In this document: positions 4,711 to 5,348 of the stretch, piece after piece | How the letters are laid out: every line of letters begins with the position of its first letter | Position numbering within the stretch: position 1 is the stretch's first letter | Assembly: GCA_030042575.1 (NCBI GenBank) | Contig: JASHZK010000118.1 | Location: 1 to 5,348 of the forward strand | DNA from: Acidimicrobiales bacterium | Lineage (GTDB): Bacteria > Actinomycetota > Acidimicrobiia > Acidimicrobiales > UBA8190 | Direction: 5' to 3' | DNA: 5,348 nucleotides | Translations under genes and position numbers: made by a program | The notes under the pieces: generated by a model | The model's database searches: none | Seen by the model: the letters and a program-made list of their open reading frames with translations, nothing else | Told to the model about the DNA's origin: nothing

Positions 4711-5348
4711 ATGGTCAGCCGCCTGTTGGGGAGCCGCCGTGGTGCGCACAGCCGTGGAGGGGCGACCGAGGGCCGTCGGCTCAGCGCCGGCCGGCCCCCC
4801 GAGTACCTGAGGGCGGCGCGGACCGTCCGCCAGCGGGGGCGGGACTGGCGTCCCGGTCTCGGGCACCGGGGACCGATCGGCCGGTACGTGGTCCTCACGG
4901 TCGTGGCCGTCGTGGTGGTCTTCGGAGCTGTGCAGTGGCTGCGGCCGCTGCCGTCGGTGTCGTTACAGGCGCCTCGAACCGTGTCGTTGCGCCTGCCCGG
5001 TGCCGCACCCTCCTTGCCCTGGCCCACCACCGGGGCGGCGGCGCTGATCGAGGTGGGCGTGGGCAGCCTCGGGAGCAGTGGAGCCACCTCTGCCCTCCCC
5101 ATCGCCAGCATGGCCAAGGTGCTCACCGCCTATGTGGTGCTCGAGGACCACCCCATGGCCCCGGGGTCCCAGGGACCGGCCATCGCCGTCACGCCCGCCG
5201 TGGTCTCGGCGTACCAGACGGGGGTGGCCACCCAGCAGTCGGAGCTCCAGGTGACGGCGGGGGAGAGCCTGACCGAGCTCCAGGCGCTCGAGGGGCTGCT
5301 CATAGCCTCGGGCAACGACATGGCCGTCCTTCTGGCCGACTGGGACGC
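4711..5348 (+). CDS. D-alanyl-D-alanine carboxypeptidase (peptidase S11, PBP5-like), 5' part
   Basis: This serine DD-peptidase would trim the terminal D-Ala of peptidoglycan stem peptides outside the membrane. The frame runs from ATG 4711 through the right edge without a stop, giving 212 codons and part of another. Residues 1-58 are an Arg/Gly-rich cytoplasmic tail. Residues 59-78 (RYVVLTVVAVVVVFGAVQWL region) form one membrane segment, and no signal-peptidase AxA site follows, so an N-terminal anchor is likely. Residues 79-112 are a Pro-rich linker. The catalytic domain then shows Ser133-M-A-Lys136 (SxxK, with Ser133 the nucleophile) and Ser200-G-Asn202 (SxN). The 67-residue gap between them is about that of E. 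coli PBP5. The KTG motif lies beyond the window. The start is supported by the promoter candidate just upstream. A link with the preceding membrane protein gene is possible but unsupported. Family confidence is high. Confidence 0.92.
   Translation, partial: MVSRLLGSRRGAHSRGGATEGRRLSAGRPPEYLRAARTVRQRGRDWRPGLGHRGPIGRYVVLTVVAVVVVFGAVQWLRPLPSVSLQAPRTVSLRLPGAAPSLPWPTTGAAALIEVGVGSLGSSGATSALPIASMAKVLTAYVVLEDHPMAPGSQGPAIAVTPAVVSAYQTGVATQQSELQVTAGESLTELQALEGLLIASGNDMAVLLADWD

Noticed and set aside
2258..4810. An 850-codon open frame on the + strand spanning the SDR, acetyltransferase and membrane protein genes
   Set aside because: It runs antisense to two clear genes and out of frame with a third. 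The translation is Gly/Arg/Asp-rich without any domain. Long stop-free antisense frames are expected in DNA with G/C third positions.

Overview
The window is GC-rich DNA of actinobacterial character, judged by its strong G/C bias at third codon positions, GTG starts and long stop-free antisense frames. It holds four complete genes and two genes cut by the window edges. The protein types resemble those of Mycobacteriales or Acidimicrobiia, but the exact lineage is an inference. No tRNA, rRNA, CRISPR array, insertion sequence or phage gene is visible.

The left half is an acyl-CoA metabolism block. Bases 1-1584 (+) are the 3' part of a tandem-fused acyl-CoA dehydrogenase of the FadE34 type. Its first domain appears to lack a catalytic base, and its second has an isovaleryl-CoA-dehydrogenase-type catalytic Glu. 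A hairpin and a separate promoter candidate with a perfect TTGACA lie between it and a HadB-like MaoC hydratase (1682-2104, +). Converging on these from the other strand is an SDR (2159-3061, -) that closely resembles the (3R)-hydroxyacyl-CoA dehydrogenase domain of peroxisomal multifunctional enzyme 2 and of Hsd4A-like actinobacterial proteins. Together the three proteins could perform dehydrogenation, (R)-hydration and (R)-hydroxyacyl oxidation of a CoA thioester. The substrate cannot be read from the sequence; a steroid side chain or branched acyl chain is the reasonable guess.

Upstream of the SDR, bases 3062-3220 are non-coding but structured. They hold a long imperfect inverted repeat overlapping a promoter candidate, two adjoining hairpins in the presumed leader, and a strong Shine-Dalgarno sequence. 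A GNAT acetyltransferase (about 3221-3868, -) comes next. Its start lies only about 20 bases from that of a divergent, unrecognised multi-pass membrane protein (3888-4652, +).

The right end (4711 onward, +) begins a membrane-anchored D-Ala-D-Ala carboxypeptidase (peptidase S11, PBP5-like). It runs off the edge after its SxxK and SxN motifs and has a good candidate leaderless promoter.

I see no convincing unknown multi-gene system here. The items most worth checking are the half-inactive fused dehydrogenase, the inverted repeat upstream of the SDR, and the repeated signs of leaderless translation.
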